Assembly (NCBI RefSeq): GCF_003352085.1
Contig: NZ_CP025804.1
Location: 930,001 to 994,000 of the forward strand
Direction: 5' to 3'
From: Sulfitobacter sp. SK012
GTDB taxonomy: Bacteria; Pseudomonadota; Alphaproteobacteria; Rhodobacterales; Rhodobacteraceae
DNA length: 64,000 nt
The notes beneath the pieces are model-generated. The model had not been told where the DNA came from. It worked only from the letters and a program-made list of their open reading frames with translations, and did not search any database. This document shows, piece by piece, positions 46,268 through 54,228 of the stretch (positions within the stretch are counted from its first letter, which is position 1; every line of letters begins with the position of its first letter). A program made the translations under genes and the position numbers.

Positions 46268-47313
46268 GTGCTCGGCATACCGAGAATAAGGCGCTGATCG
46301 CCCGCTTGCGTAGCGCGATGTATGATTTTGACGCGAATAACGTGCGGGCGGTGTTGCATGAGATATGCGCACCTGATGTGGTCTTTCGCCTGGCCTTTCC
46401 GTTCGAGAGTACGACCGGGGTGGATGCCTATTTCGACAAAGCCTATGCGCCGTTGTCGCGCGCCATTCCTGATCTGGAACGGCGCGATCATATCGTTATG
46501 GCAGGGCCGTCATCAGAAGAGGACGATTGGATCGGGTGCGGCGGTTTCTATTGTGGGACGTTTAAGGCCCCTTGGCTCGATATCCCCGCGACTGGGCACG
46601 TGGTGCATATGCGCTTTCACGAATTCTACAGGGTAGTTGAGGGCCGTGTGGTCGAGATGCAGGCGCTTTGGGACATTCCAGAGGTGATGATGCAGGCAGG
46701 CGCATGGCCGCTAACGCCATCGTTGGGCCGTGAATGGCACGTTCCGGGGCCCGCCAGCAACGACGGCATTGTGCCAAGCCCTTATGATGCGGATGCAGGT
46801 GCTGCGACCTGTCAGCATATCGTCGATATGCTCAACCACCTGACGCGTCACCCGACCCAAGGTGGTCCCGATGTGATGGAAATGCCCCGATTTTGGCACC
46901 CAAGAATGAACTGGTACGGTCCCGCAGGCATAGGCACTGGGCGCGGGATCGAGGGCTTTAGAAACTGGCATCAAATCCCGTTTCTGAACGCTATGCCCGA
47001 CCGTGGAAAGTACGCGGATGAAGTTGCACATCATTTCTTCGGGGATCGCCAATATGCGGCCGTGACAGGCTGGCCCAATATGGCGCAGACGATTGATCAA
47101 GGCGGGTGGTTGGGCATTGCGCCCTCAGGTAAGAAGGTGACGATGCGGTCGCTTGATTTCTGGCGGCTGGAAAACGGGCTGATCCGCGAAAATTGGGTGC
47201 TCGTGGACCTCTTGCACGTGTATGATCAAATCGGCGTAGATGTGTTTGCGCGCATGCGCGAATTTAACAAGGCGCGTGCAGGATTTGACCCTCAGACAGG
47301 AGCGGCATTGTGA
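46264..47313 (+). CDS. SnoaL/NTF2-fold protein 3 (two-domain)
   Basis: This 349-residue protein resembles the preceding one. N-terminal half: MRFHEFYRVVEGRVVEMQALWDIPE; C-terminal half: RFWHPRMNWYGPAGIGTGRGIEG, then KVTMRSLDFWRLENGLIREN followed by WVLVDLLHVYDQIGVDVFARM. The two genes probably arose by tandem duplication and may form a heteromer. The start is a GTG overlapping the preceding stop (GTGA), and its own stop overlaps the SDR start in the same way. Confidence 0.8.
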   Translation: MSARHTENKALIARLRSAMYDFDANNVRAVLHEICAPDVVFRLAFPFESTTGVDAYFDKAYAPLSRAIPDLERRDHIVMAGPSSEEDDWIGCGGFYCGTFKAPWLDIPATGHVVHMRFHEFYRVVEGRVVEMQALWDIPEVMMQAGAWPLTPSLGREWHVPGPASNDGIVPSPYDADAGAATCQHIVDMLNHLTRHPTQGGPDVMEMPRFWHPRMNWYGPAGIGTGRGIEGFRNWHQIPFLNAMPDRGKYADEVAHHFFGDRQYAAVTGWPNMAQTIDQGGWLGIAPSGKKVTMRSLDFWRLENGLIRENWVLVDLLHVYDQIGVDVFARMREFNKARAGFDPQTGAAL

Positions 47314-48068
47314 GCTTACCCAGAACACCATCCTTTGATCTTTCCGGCAAGCGGGCGTTGGTCACAGGGGCTTCAACAGGCATCGGCCTTGGCTGTGCCG
47401 TTGCATTGGCCGAAGCGGGTGCGCATGTTGTCTGCGCTGCGCGCCGCGTTGATGTGCTGCAAGCGACTGTTGATGCGATGGCTGCCGAAGGTTGGTCCGT
47501 TGAGGCGCTCCCCTTGGATCAAACTGATTTGACGGCCCTCAAGAACGCGTTTGACGCGCCGTTTGACATCGTTGTGAATTCCGCCGGATTGGCGCGACAC
47601 AGCCCAGCCATTGAGACCCAAGCCGAGGATTTTGATGCCGTAATGGATGTGAATGTGCGCGGGGCTTACTTCGTGTCGTCCTATGCCGCAGAAGCGATGA
47701 TGGAGGCTGGGCGAGGCGGCTCGATCATCCACATCTCCAGCCAGATGGGCCATGTGGGCGGAATTGATCGCGCTGTGTATTGCGCGTCCAAACATGCGGT
47801 CGAAGGCATGGTCAAAGCGATGGCTGTCGAATGGGGCAAATCCAACATTCGCATCAACACGGTTTGCCCGACGTTTATTCGAACGCCTCTGTCGCAGCCG
47901 ACATTTGATAACCCCGAACGTTTCAAGTGGATCATGGAAAAGATCAAGTTACCGCGGGCAGGCGAGGTCTCTGACATTATGGGGGCGGTGCTTTTTCTGG
48001 CCTCAGATGCTGCGGCGATGGTGACTGGCACGGCAATGATGATCGATGGCGGCTGGACGGCGGATTGA
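47310..48068 (+). CDS. short-chain dehydrogenase/reductase
   Basis: This 252-residue SDR has the cofactor motif VTGASTGIGLG near residue 18, NSAGLARH, the catalytic Ser in IHISSQMGH and YCASKHAVEG with the Tyr/Lys pair, and a C-terminal MVTGTAMMIDGGWTAD that matches classical SDRs acting on sugars or small polyols. It starts with a GTG overlapping the previous stop. In this operon it could oxidise a secondary alcohol of the imported compound or an intermediate. Confidence 0.9.
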   Translation: MSLPRTPSFDLSGKRALVTGASTGIGLGCAVALAEAGAHVVCAARRVDVLQATVDAMAAEGWSVEALPLDQTDLTALKNAFDAPFDIVVNSAGLARHSPAIETQAEDFDAVMDVNVRGAYFVSSYAAEAMMEAGRGGSIIHISSQMGHVGGIDRAVYCASKHAVEGMVKAMAVEWGKSNIRINTVCPTFIRTPLSQPTFDNPERFKWIMEKIKLPRAGEVSDIMGAVLFLASDAAAMVTGTAMMIDGGWTAD

Positions 48069-48104
48069 TATGGGGCAGGGTGTCAAACAAGCCGGAGGGT
48101 CAAT

Positions 48105-49121
48105 ATGCGCAAGATAACCTCGCATGAAGTCGCGGAAAAGGCGGGCGTGAGCCGGTCAGCCGTGAGCCGTGTGTTTACGCCCGGTGCGTCCGTGAGCAAA
48201 GATACCGCCGCCAAGGTGCGCAAGGCTGCGCATGAATTGGGGTACCGTCCAAACGTGTTGGCACGCAGCCTGATTACGGGCCGTTCGCGCATTATCGGGT
48301 TGGTGGTCGCCTACTTGGAAAACCAATTCTACCCGGAAGCGATTGAACGGTTGAGTAAATCGCTGCAAGAGCGCGGCTATCACGTGCTGATTTTCATGGC
48401 CTCCAATGACGGGGCTGCGACGCAGAAAGTCATCGATGAACTGCTGGATTATCAGGTGGACGGCATCATCGCGGCGTCGGTCGGCATGTCCAACGACCTG
48501 ACCCGGCGTTGCGAAGAAGCAGGCATTCCTATTGTCCTCTTTAACCGTCGCCAGAACGACGCGCGCCTGTCGAGTGTGACGTCGGACAATCACGCAGGCG
48601 GTGCTGCTTTGGCGCAATTCCTATTGGAATCGGGGCACCAGCACATCGGCCATATTGCCGGTTGGGAAGGGGCCTCGACCCAGATCGACCGTGAAGCGGG
48701 GTTTGTGACGGCTCTGGATACGGCTGATGTCGCGCTGTCCGCACGTGAGGTGGGTAACTTTGACTTTGAGCGGGCCAAATCTGCTGCGCGCAAGATGTTT
48801 GGTGGTGACGCACCACCCCAGGCGGTGTTTGTCGCCAATGATCACATGGCTTTTGCGGTGATGGATGTGCTGCGCTTTGAGTTGGGAATTGATGTGCCGG
48901 GCGATGTGTCGGTCGTAGGGTTCGATGACGTTCTGCTTGCCAGTTGGCCAACCTACAACCTGACCACTGTGCGCCAGCGTGCCAATCAGATGGTCGCAGA
49001 AACCGTCAGAGTTTTGATGGAACGTTTGGACGCTACCCCCACTGGCCCGCGCCAGATCGAGATCGAGGCCCCCCTTATCATTCGCGGCTCTGCCCGCACT
49101 ATTCAAGGATCAACGACATGA
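48105..49121 (+). CDS. LacI-family transcriptional regulator
   Basis: This 338-residue repressor has the LacI HTH (TSHEVAEKAGVSRSAVSRVF) with hinge helix PNVLARSLITGRS, and a periplasmic-binding-like effector domain. A GGAGG site precedes the ATG. The only LacI-type operator found in the window lies at 38504-38527 in front of the first gene, so it probably represses the operon including itself, relieved by the imported compound or a product. Its stop overlaps the next start (ATGA). Confidence 0.93.
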   Translation: MRKITSHEVAEKAGVSRSAVSRVFTPGASVSKDTAAKVRKAAHELGYRPNVLARSLITGRSRIIGLVVAYLENQFYPEAIERLSKSLQERGYHVLIFMASNDGAATQKVIDELLDYQVDGIIAASVGMSNDLTRRCEEAGIPIVLFNRRQNDARLSSVTSDNHAGGAALAQFLLESGHQHIGHIAGWEGASTQIDREAGFVTALDTADVALSAREVGNFDFERAKSAARKMFGGDAPPQAVFVANDHMAFAVMDVLRFELGIDVPGDVSVVGFDDVLLASWPTYNLTTVRQRANQMVAETVRVLMERLDATPTGPRQIEIEAPLIIRGSARTIQGSTT

Positions 49122-50101
49122 ACGGTTTTGACCCCAAATTCACAGATTTCCCCGATTACATCATCGGTATCACCAAGGAAATCTGGGAAGACCGCGGCAT
49201 TGCCACGCTGCACCAATATTACAGCGACGATATTGTGGTGCGCTCTCCCGGCTCAGTTGTGATCGGAAATAAATCGGTGATTGGTGCGACGATGGCGACG
49301 TTGGCCGAATTTCCTGACAGATGCCTGTTGGGCGAAGACGTGATTTGGTCCGGATCGCCCGAAGAAGGGATGCTGTCCTCGCACCGCATCCTATCCACTG
49401 CAACACATAGCGGCGATGGAATGTATGGTGCGGCGACGGGCAAGCGGCTTGCCTACCGGATCATGGCCGACTGTCATGCGATCAACAATCAGATCAACGA
49501 CGAGTGGCTGATCCGCGATCAAGGGGCCATCGTGCGTCAGATGGGCTGGGATCCAAAAGATTATGCCGCTGATTTGATTGCACGCGAAGGCGGGCCAGAG
49601 CAGTGTGTGCAACCGCTGACGCCTGCGATCGACCAAGCGGGGCCTTACAAAGGGCGCGGAAATGACAATGAATGGGGCACCAAATATGCCGATATTCTAA
49701 CCCGGTTAATGGGTGCGGATATGGCGCAGATCCCCAAGGAATACGACCGCGCGGTGCAAACCGAATACCCCGGTGGGGTCACGGGCCATAGCCACGAGTC
49801 GGTCGATGGTTTTTGGATGGGCCTGCGGGCGTCATTTCCCAACGCAACGTTTCAAATCGACCATGTGATTGGCCGCGATGACGCGCTGATGTCGCCCCGC
49901 GCCGCTGTACGCTGGTCGCTGAAAGGCAAGCATGATGGATGGGGCAGCTTTGGCACGCCTTCGGGCGCGGATGTCTATGTGTTGGGCATCAGCCATGCAG
50001 AGTTCGGCCCCTATGGGGTGCGGCGGGAATATACGATTTTGGACGAAGCAATTGTTTGGAAACAGATTTTGATGCAAACGGGAGAACGCCTGGATGCGTA
50101 A
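49118..50101 (+). CDS. SnoaL/NTF2-fold protein 4 (two-domain)
   Basis: This 327-residue protein begins MNGFDPKFTDFPDYIIGITK and has a first NTF2-like part (RGIATLHQYYSDDIVVRSPG, then GKRLAYRIMADCHAINNQINDEWLIRDQGAIVRQMGWD) followed by a second one (HESVDGFWMGLRASFPNATF, then RREYTILDEAIVWKQIL). It is more distant from proteins 2 and 3 than these are from each other. It overlaps the LacI stop by four bases. Confidence 0.78.
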   Translation: MNGFDPKFTDFPDYIIGITKEIWEDRGIATLHQYYSDDIVVRSPGSVVIGNKSVIGATMATLAEFPDRCLLGEDVIWSGSPEEGMLSSHRILSTATHSGDGMYGAATGKRLAYRIMADCHAINNQINDEWLIRDQGAIVRQMGWDPKDYAADLIAREGGPEQCVQPLTPAIDQAGPYKGRGNDNEWGTKYADILTRLMGADMAQIPKEYDRAVQTEYPGGVTGHSHESVDGFWMGLRASFPNATFQIDHVIGRDDALMSPRAAVRWSLKGKHDGWGSFGTPSGADVYVLGISHAEFGPYGVRREYTILDEAIVWKQILMQTGERLDA

Positions 50102-50270
50102 TGGTGCGATTACCTTTTCGATGCCAGCTAGCGCGCAGGTATTTCTGCCTGAGGGTGCGAACAAGATTGCCGTAGGCACTTTGGCTGCAGGTGTTCAAAT
50201 TCCAACGAGTATTGATGGTACCAAAACGGCAGCCCAAACCAACACGCTGCGCGAAGGGTGGCTCGGATGA
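50094..50270 (+). CDS. small uncharacterised protein (58 residues) inside the operon
   Basis: A frame of 58 residues starts MRNGAITFSMPASAQ within the last codons of the SnoaL gene and ends in a TGA overlapping the next ATG (ATGA). Both ends are coupled to neighbours, and the frame has no internal drift in codon use, which supports a real gene. The product has no hydrophobic segment or known motif. It could be a small subunit or regulator of the enzymes. Confidence 0.55.
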   Translation: MRNGAITFSMPASAQVFLPEGANKIAVGTLAAGVQIPTSIDGTKTAAQTNTLREGWLG

Positions 50271-50896
50271 AACCCTACGGTGATATCATGTTCACGCCTA
50301 CCATGTTGGAGGCACAGGCCCGCGCCGGATCGCAGGAAGCCAATCTGGCGCGCTACCAGCGTCTGCGTCCAGAAGGGTTGGGCCCTGACGAAGTCGCTTT
50401 TCTCCAAAGTCGCACCACGATTTACATGGCCACTGTCACTGCGGATGGCTGGCCTTATGTGCAGCATCGGGGTGGTCCGGTGGGATTTCTTAAGGTGCTG
50501 AACCCGCAAACCATTGGCTTTACCGACTACCGCGGCAACCGCCAGTTCATCACCACAGGCAATCTGGTTACAGACGACCGGGTTTCGATCTTTGCGATGG
50601 ATTATGCACGCAAGGCGCGGCTCAAGCTTCAGGGGCATGGGCGCATGATTGATGCGGCAGACGACCCAGATCTGGCTGCGCAATTGGCCACCCCCGGCCA
50701 AGGACGGGTCGAGCGGATCATGACAATCACGCTGGCCGCCTTTGACTGGAATTGCCCGCAATACATAACACCCCGCTTTGATACCGCCGAGATGACAGCC
50801 CTTGTTGGTCCGGAGTTGACGCGCCTTGAGACCCGCAACGCAGAGCTTGAGGCCGAATTGGCCCAATTGCGTGCACAGTTAGGAGCCACTGAATGA
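50267..50896 (+). CDS. pyridoxamine 5'-phosphate oxidase-like flavin-binding protein
   Basis: This 209-residue protein has the split-barrel flavin-binding pattern: FLQSRTTIYMATVTADGWPY, then VQHRGGPVGFLKVL, GFTDYRGNRQFITTGNL and DDRVSIFAMDYARKARLKLQG. Members bind FMN or F420 and reduce small substrates or act as sensors. A C-terminal coiled-coil tail of about 25 residues (LTRLETRNAELEAELAQLRAQL) could mediate oligomerisation. It overlaps both neighbouring genes by four bases. Confidence 0.85.
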   Translation: MKPYGDIMFTPTMLEAQARAGSQEANLARYQRLRPEGLGPDEVAFLQSRTTIYMATVTADGWPYVQHRGGPVGFLKVLNPQTIGFTDYRGNRQFITTGNLVTDDRVSIFAMDYARKARLKLQGHGRMIDAADDPDLAAQLATPGQGRVERIMTITLAAFDWNCPQYITPRFDTAEMTALVGPELTRLETRNAELEAELAQLRAQLGATE

Positions 50897-51858
50897 CCCC
50901 CCAAGAGATGGAAAACCGCATCGTCCGCTACGGTGATCTGCGCCCCTGCAAGACCGCGTTCATCGACGCCCATACGCCAGGGTCGGATCAAAAAGAGAAC
51001 TTTACCATTATTGGGGGGGGCGTGTCTGAATCTGCAGATCAACATGTCCACATCGCAATCCCGCATGGGTTCAACATCGGGGCTGCAGGACAGCCGCCCA
51101 AGTGCCGCAATTCGCTGCACAGCCACCGCACCGCAGAGGTGTTTTTTGTCCTCAAGGGCCGCTGGCGCTTTTTCTGGGGCCGGTGGGGTGACGCGGGCGA
51201 GGTGACACTTGAAGAAGGCGATATCATCAATATCCCGACGGGTATTTTTCGTGGATTTGAAAATATCGGCACCGACTACGGAATGATAATGGCGATCCTT
51301 GGTGGCGATGATGCCGGTGGCGGTGTGATCTGGGCCCCACAGGTGATCGAAGACGCTGCTGGACATGGATTGGTACTCGGGCAGAACGGCAAACTTTATG
51401 ACACTAAAAAAGGGATGGCGCTTCCTCAGGGCGTTGGCCCGATGCCGGTTCTGACGGATCAAGAACTCACCGCGTTCCCCGAGCCCAACACGGCCCAAGT
51501 CGTGCCGGGATATGTCGCGCGCCATCTTGATCTGATTGCATTGGCGGACCGCAAACCAGCGAAAGTGATCGGCGAAAATGGCATCCTGCGTGACAAGCCG
51601 GGTTTTGAAGTTGATTTCATCACACGCAGCAGCGCGACGGATGCGATGCATAGCCATGACAAACCATCGGTTTTGATGCCCATGCGCGGCCATTGGCACG
51701 TGAAGTGGGAAGGCGGGGCCGCGACGCTGGCACCCGGCGACACCATGTCGGTGCCTGCAAATCTGGCGCATTCTGCTGTGCCATCGATGACCGGGGAGGC
51801 GACACTTTATCATGTCGTCGCCACGGAGGATCCCGCGGGCCTGACCTGGCAAGGGTGA
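50893..51858 (+). CDS. bicupin protein
   Basis: This 321-residue protein contains two cupin barrels. The first has HSHRTAEVFFVLKG, the usual HxH-x4-E metal part, but the second-motif His is missing (GDIINIPTGIFRGFEN). The second has HSHDKPSVLMPMRG and PANLAHSAV, keeping HxH and the distal His but not the Glu. Each barrel thus lacks one common ligand. The order of barrels recalls gentisate 1,2-dioxygenase-type bicupins, though the residues do not prove dioxygenase activity. It overlaps the flavoprotein gene by four bases. Confidence 0.85.
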   Translation: MTPQEMENRIVRYGDLRPCKTAFIDAHTPGSDQKENFTIIGGGVSESADQHVHIAIPHGFNIGAAGQPPKCRNSLHSHRTAEVFFVLKGRWRFFWGRWGDAGEVTLEEGDIINIPTGIFRGFENIGTDYGMIMAILGGDDAGGGVIWAPQVIEDAAGHGLVLGQNGKLYDTKKGMALPQGVGPMPVLTDQELTAFPEPNTAQVVPGYVARHLDLIALADRKPAKVIGENGILRDKPGFEVDFITRSSATDAMHSHDKPSVLMPMRGHWHVKWEGGAATLAPGDTMSVPANLAHSAVPSMTGEATLYHVVATEDPAGLTWQG

Positions 51859-51910
51859 TCCGTTCACCGCTTGCCGCGCACAGACCAACAAGAATTGAAG
51901 GACTTAATCG

Positions 51911-53038
51911 ATGACGAAGACAACCCATGTAGGATCATTGCCGCGCACTCAGGACGTGGTTGATTTCATCTTTGCACGCGAAAAGGGTGAGAAATACGAC
52001 CTGGACGCCTTTGACAATTGCATGACGGCTGCAGTGTCGAGCACGGTGGCCAAGCAAGTTGCCGCTGGCATTGATATTGTCAGCGACGGTGAAACCTCCA
52101 AGATCAGCTATGCCACGTATGTCAAAGACCGGTACACGGGGTTTTCTGGCGATGGACCACGCAATGCACCCGGCGACCTCAAGCAATTCCCAAGCTTTCT
52201 AAAGCGTCTCGCTGAGGAGGGTGGCACACCGCAATACGCGCGGCCTATGTGCACCGGCGCGGTTAAATCCAAGGGGCAGGGCGAATTGCAAAAGGACATC
52301 GGCAACCTGCAAGCTGCGATCAAAACCCACGGAGCCGAGCGTGGGTTTATGAACGCCGCTTCTCCAGGAGTGATTTCACTGTTTTTGCAGAATGAGCACT
52401 ACAAGACACGCGACGCCTACCTTGCGGCGCTGGCCGATGCGATGCGTGAGGAATACGAATTCATTGTCGCCGCCGGTCTTGATCTACAGCTGGATTGCCC
52501 GGATTTGGCGTTGTCGCGGCATATGCTTTTCAATGATCTGAGCGATAAGGAATTCTTGAAGATAGCGGCAAGCCATGTCGAAGCGTTGAACCATGCGTTG
52601 CAAAATGTCCCTGAAGACCGCGTGCGCATCCACATCTGTTGGGGCAATTATGAAGGTCCTCATGTTTGCGACATTGGCATGGAAAAGGTGTTTGATACGC
52701 TGATGTCGGCCAAGGCACGCTATGTGTTGTTCGAAACGTCGAACCCGCGCCACGCCCATGAATGGACGGTGTTTCGGGATCGCAAAGCGGACATCCCTGA
52801 CGGTAAGGTGCTGGTGCCCGGTGTTGTCGATACCACCACCAACTTTGTGGAGCACTCGGAAGTTGTCGCCCAAAGGATTGAGCGGTTTACCGAGATCGTA
52901 GGCCAAGACCGGGTCATTGCCGGCAGTGATTGCGGCTTTGGCACATTTGCAGGCTACGGTGCCGTTGACCCACAGATCGCCTATGCTAAGCTGAGCGCGC
53001 TGTCCGAAGGGGCCGCCATTGCGCGAGATCGGGCATGA
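51911..53038 (+). CDS. MetE C-terminal-like zinc enzyme
   Basis: This 375-residue protein equals only the catalytic TIM-barrel half of cobalamin-independent methionine synthase. The zinc ligands are present as His241, Cys243 (RIHICWGNYEGPH) and Cys341 (AGSDCGFGTF). The N-terminal half used for folate-dependent methyl transfer is absent. Stand-alone members of this family activate a thiol, for instance in epoxyalkane:coenzyme M transfer, or move alkyl groups from sulfur or oxygen compounds. In this operon it may remove or transfer a substituent of the imported compound. It overlaps the next gene by four bases. Confidence 0.82.
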   Translation: MTKTTHVGSLPRTQDVVDFIFAREKGEKYDLDAFDNCMTAAVSSTVAKQVAAGIDIVSDGETSKISYATYVKDRYTGFSGDGPRNAPGDLKQFPSFLKRLAEEGGTPQYARPMCTGAVKSKGQGELQKDIGNLQAAIKTHGAERGFMNAASPGVISLFLQNEHYKTRDAYLAALADAMREEYEFIVAAGLDLQLDCPDLALSRHMLFNDLSDKEFLKIAASHVEALNHALQNVPEDRVRIHICWGNYEGPHVCDIGMEKVFDTLMSAKARYVLFETSNPRHAHEWTVFRDRKADIPDGKVLVPGVVDTTTNFVEHSEVVAQRIERFTEIVGQDRVIAGSDCGFGTFAGYGAVDPQIAYAKLSALSEGAAIARDRA

Positions 53039-53727
53039 ACGACAGCCTTCTCGCACTGCTCAAAAAAGTGGACACCCCCACGGTCTGCAACGCCATTGAA
53101 GTGGCACAAGGTAAGCGCGGGTTTGACGCATTTACCCGCGGTACCATGCTGGCCTCTGCTCCGGGCGAGGCAATGGTGGGGTATGCGCGCACTGCTCGCA
53201 TCCGCGCTGTTACTCCGCCCGGTGAAGCGTCTGACGTGATCCGCGCGCGCCGGATGGGGTATTACGAATACATGGCAAGCGGCCCGCGCCCCGGCATCGC
53301 GGTGGTGCAGGACCTCGATGTGCCAAATGCCATCGGTGCTTACTGGGGTGAGGTGAACACCAATATACACAAGGCATTTGGCCTCTCAGGGGCGTTGACG
53401 GACGGGGTCATGCGCGATCTGGGCGATTTGCCGGACGGGTTTCCTGTGGTTGCCGGATCCATCGGGCCAAGCCACGGATTTGTGCACGTTATTGACTTTG
53501 ATCAACCGGTTCAGGTGCATGGAATGACCGTGGCTCCCGACGCGCTGGTGCATGCAGATCGGCATGGTGCGGTGGTAATCCCTGACGATGTGGTGGCTGG
53601 ACTTGAGACCGCGGTCGCGCAGCTTTTTGCGTCAGAGAATATCGTGCTGGATGCAGTCAAAGGCCAGCAGATCGACTTTGCGCAATTCGAGGGTATCTGG
53701 GCTGCTTTTGAGAAATCGCGCACCTAG
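53035..53727 (+). CDS. RraA-like aldolase/decarboxylase
   Basis: This 230-residue protein is similar to the RraA / HMG-CHA aldolase family. The key Arg-Asp pair lies in ALTDGVMRDLGDL, and GPSHGFVHVIDFDQPV and VHADRHGAVVIP match the metal-binding part, so it may be an active class II aldolase splitting 4-hydroxy-2-oxo acids to pyruvate, rather than the RNase E inhibitor. It overlaps the preceding MetE-like gene. Confidence 0.85.
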   Translation: MNDSLLALLKKVDTPTVCNAIEVAQGKRGFDAFTRGTMLASAPGEAMVGYARTARIRAVTPPGEASDVIRARRMGYYEYMASGPRPGIAVVQDLDVPNAIGAYWGEVNTNIHKAFGLSGALTDGVMRDLGDLPDGFPVVAGSIGPSHGFVHVIDFDQPVQVHGMTVAPDALVHADRHGAVVIPDDVVAGLETAVAQLFASENIVLDAVKGQQIDFAQFEGIWAAFEKSRT

Positions 53728-53739
53728 AAAGGGCTGGCC

Positions 53740-54228
53740 GTGATCCGTATCGTTGACCCCATCGACGACCTTGCCGCGGTGGCTGCGTTTTATGCGGATG
53801 CGCCTGACTATTGGGTTCTGGCTGATGGGGTGCCGCCCGGCCCACAAAAGGCGGCCGAGTTTTTCACGGACACGCCACCCAATTGCGATCCTGCTGAATC
53901 GCATCATTTGGGCCTGTTCCTCGAAGGGCGGCTGTCCGGCCTTGCCGAGCTCTCTTTTGGCTTTCCTGAAGTGGGGGACGCATATCTTGGTCTGCTGATG
54001 CTCGGCCCGTGGGCGCAGGGGGTTGGCCATGGGCGGGTGATGTTGAACGAAGTTGAAACCCGCGCCCGCTCGATGGGCGCTCCAAACCTTTACCTTGCGG
54101 TTTTGGCCGGCAACCCTCGTGGCCGTGCATTTTGGGACCGCGAAGGCTTTGCTGATACCGGTTTGGGCCGCGACACGGTGGTTGGCGACCGAGCAGAGCG
54201 CATCACGCGCTTGGTCAAACCACTCTAG
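53740..54228 (+). CDS. GNAT-family N-acetyltransferase
   Basis: This 162-residue protein has the GNAT pattern DPAESHHLGLFLEGRLSGLAELSF, then LGPWAQGVGHGRVMLNEVETRA for acetyl-CoA and LAVLAGNPRGRAFWDREGF. It starts with a GTG nine bases after AAAGG. It is the last plus-strand gene of the operon; its acceptor is unknown. Its end overlaps the convergent enolase-superfamily gene by four bases, leaving no room for a separate terminator. Confidence 0.82.
   Translation: MIRIVDPIDDLAAVAAFYADAPDYWVLADGVPPGPQKAAEFFTDTPPNCDPAESHHLGLFLEGRLSGLAELSFGFPEVGDAYLGLLMLGPWAQGVGHGRVMLNEVETRARSMGAPNLYLAVLAGNPRGRAFWDREGFADTGLGRDTVVGDRAERITRLVKPL

Noticed and set aside
50629..51891. 420-codon open frame opposite the flavoprotein and bicupin genes
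   Set aside because: Long, but it covers two real overlapping genes and its product is rich in Arg, His and Cys without domain features.
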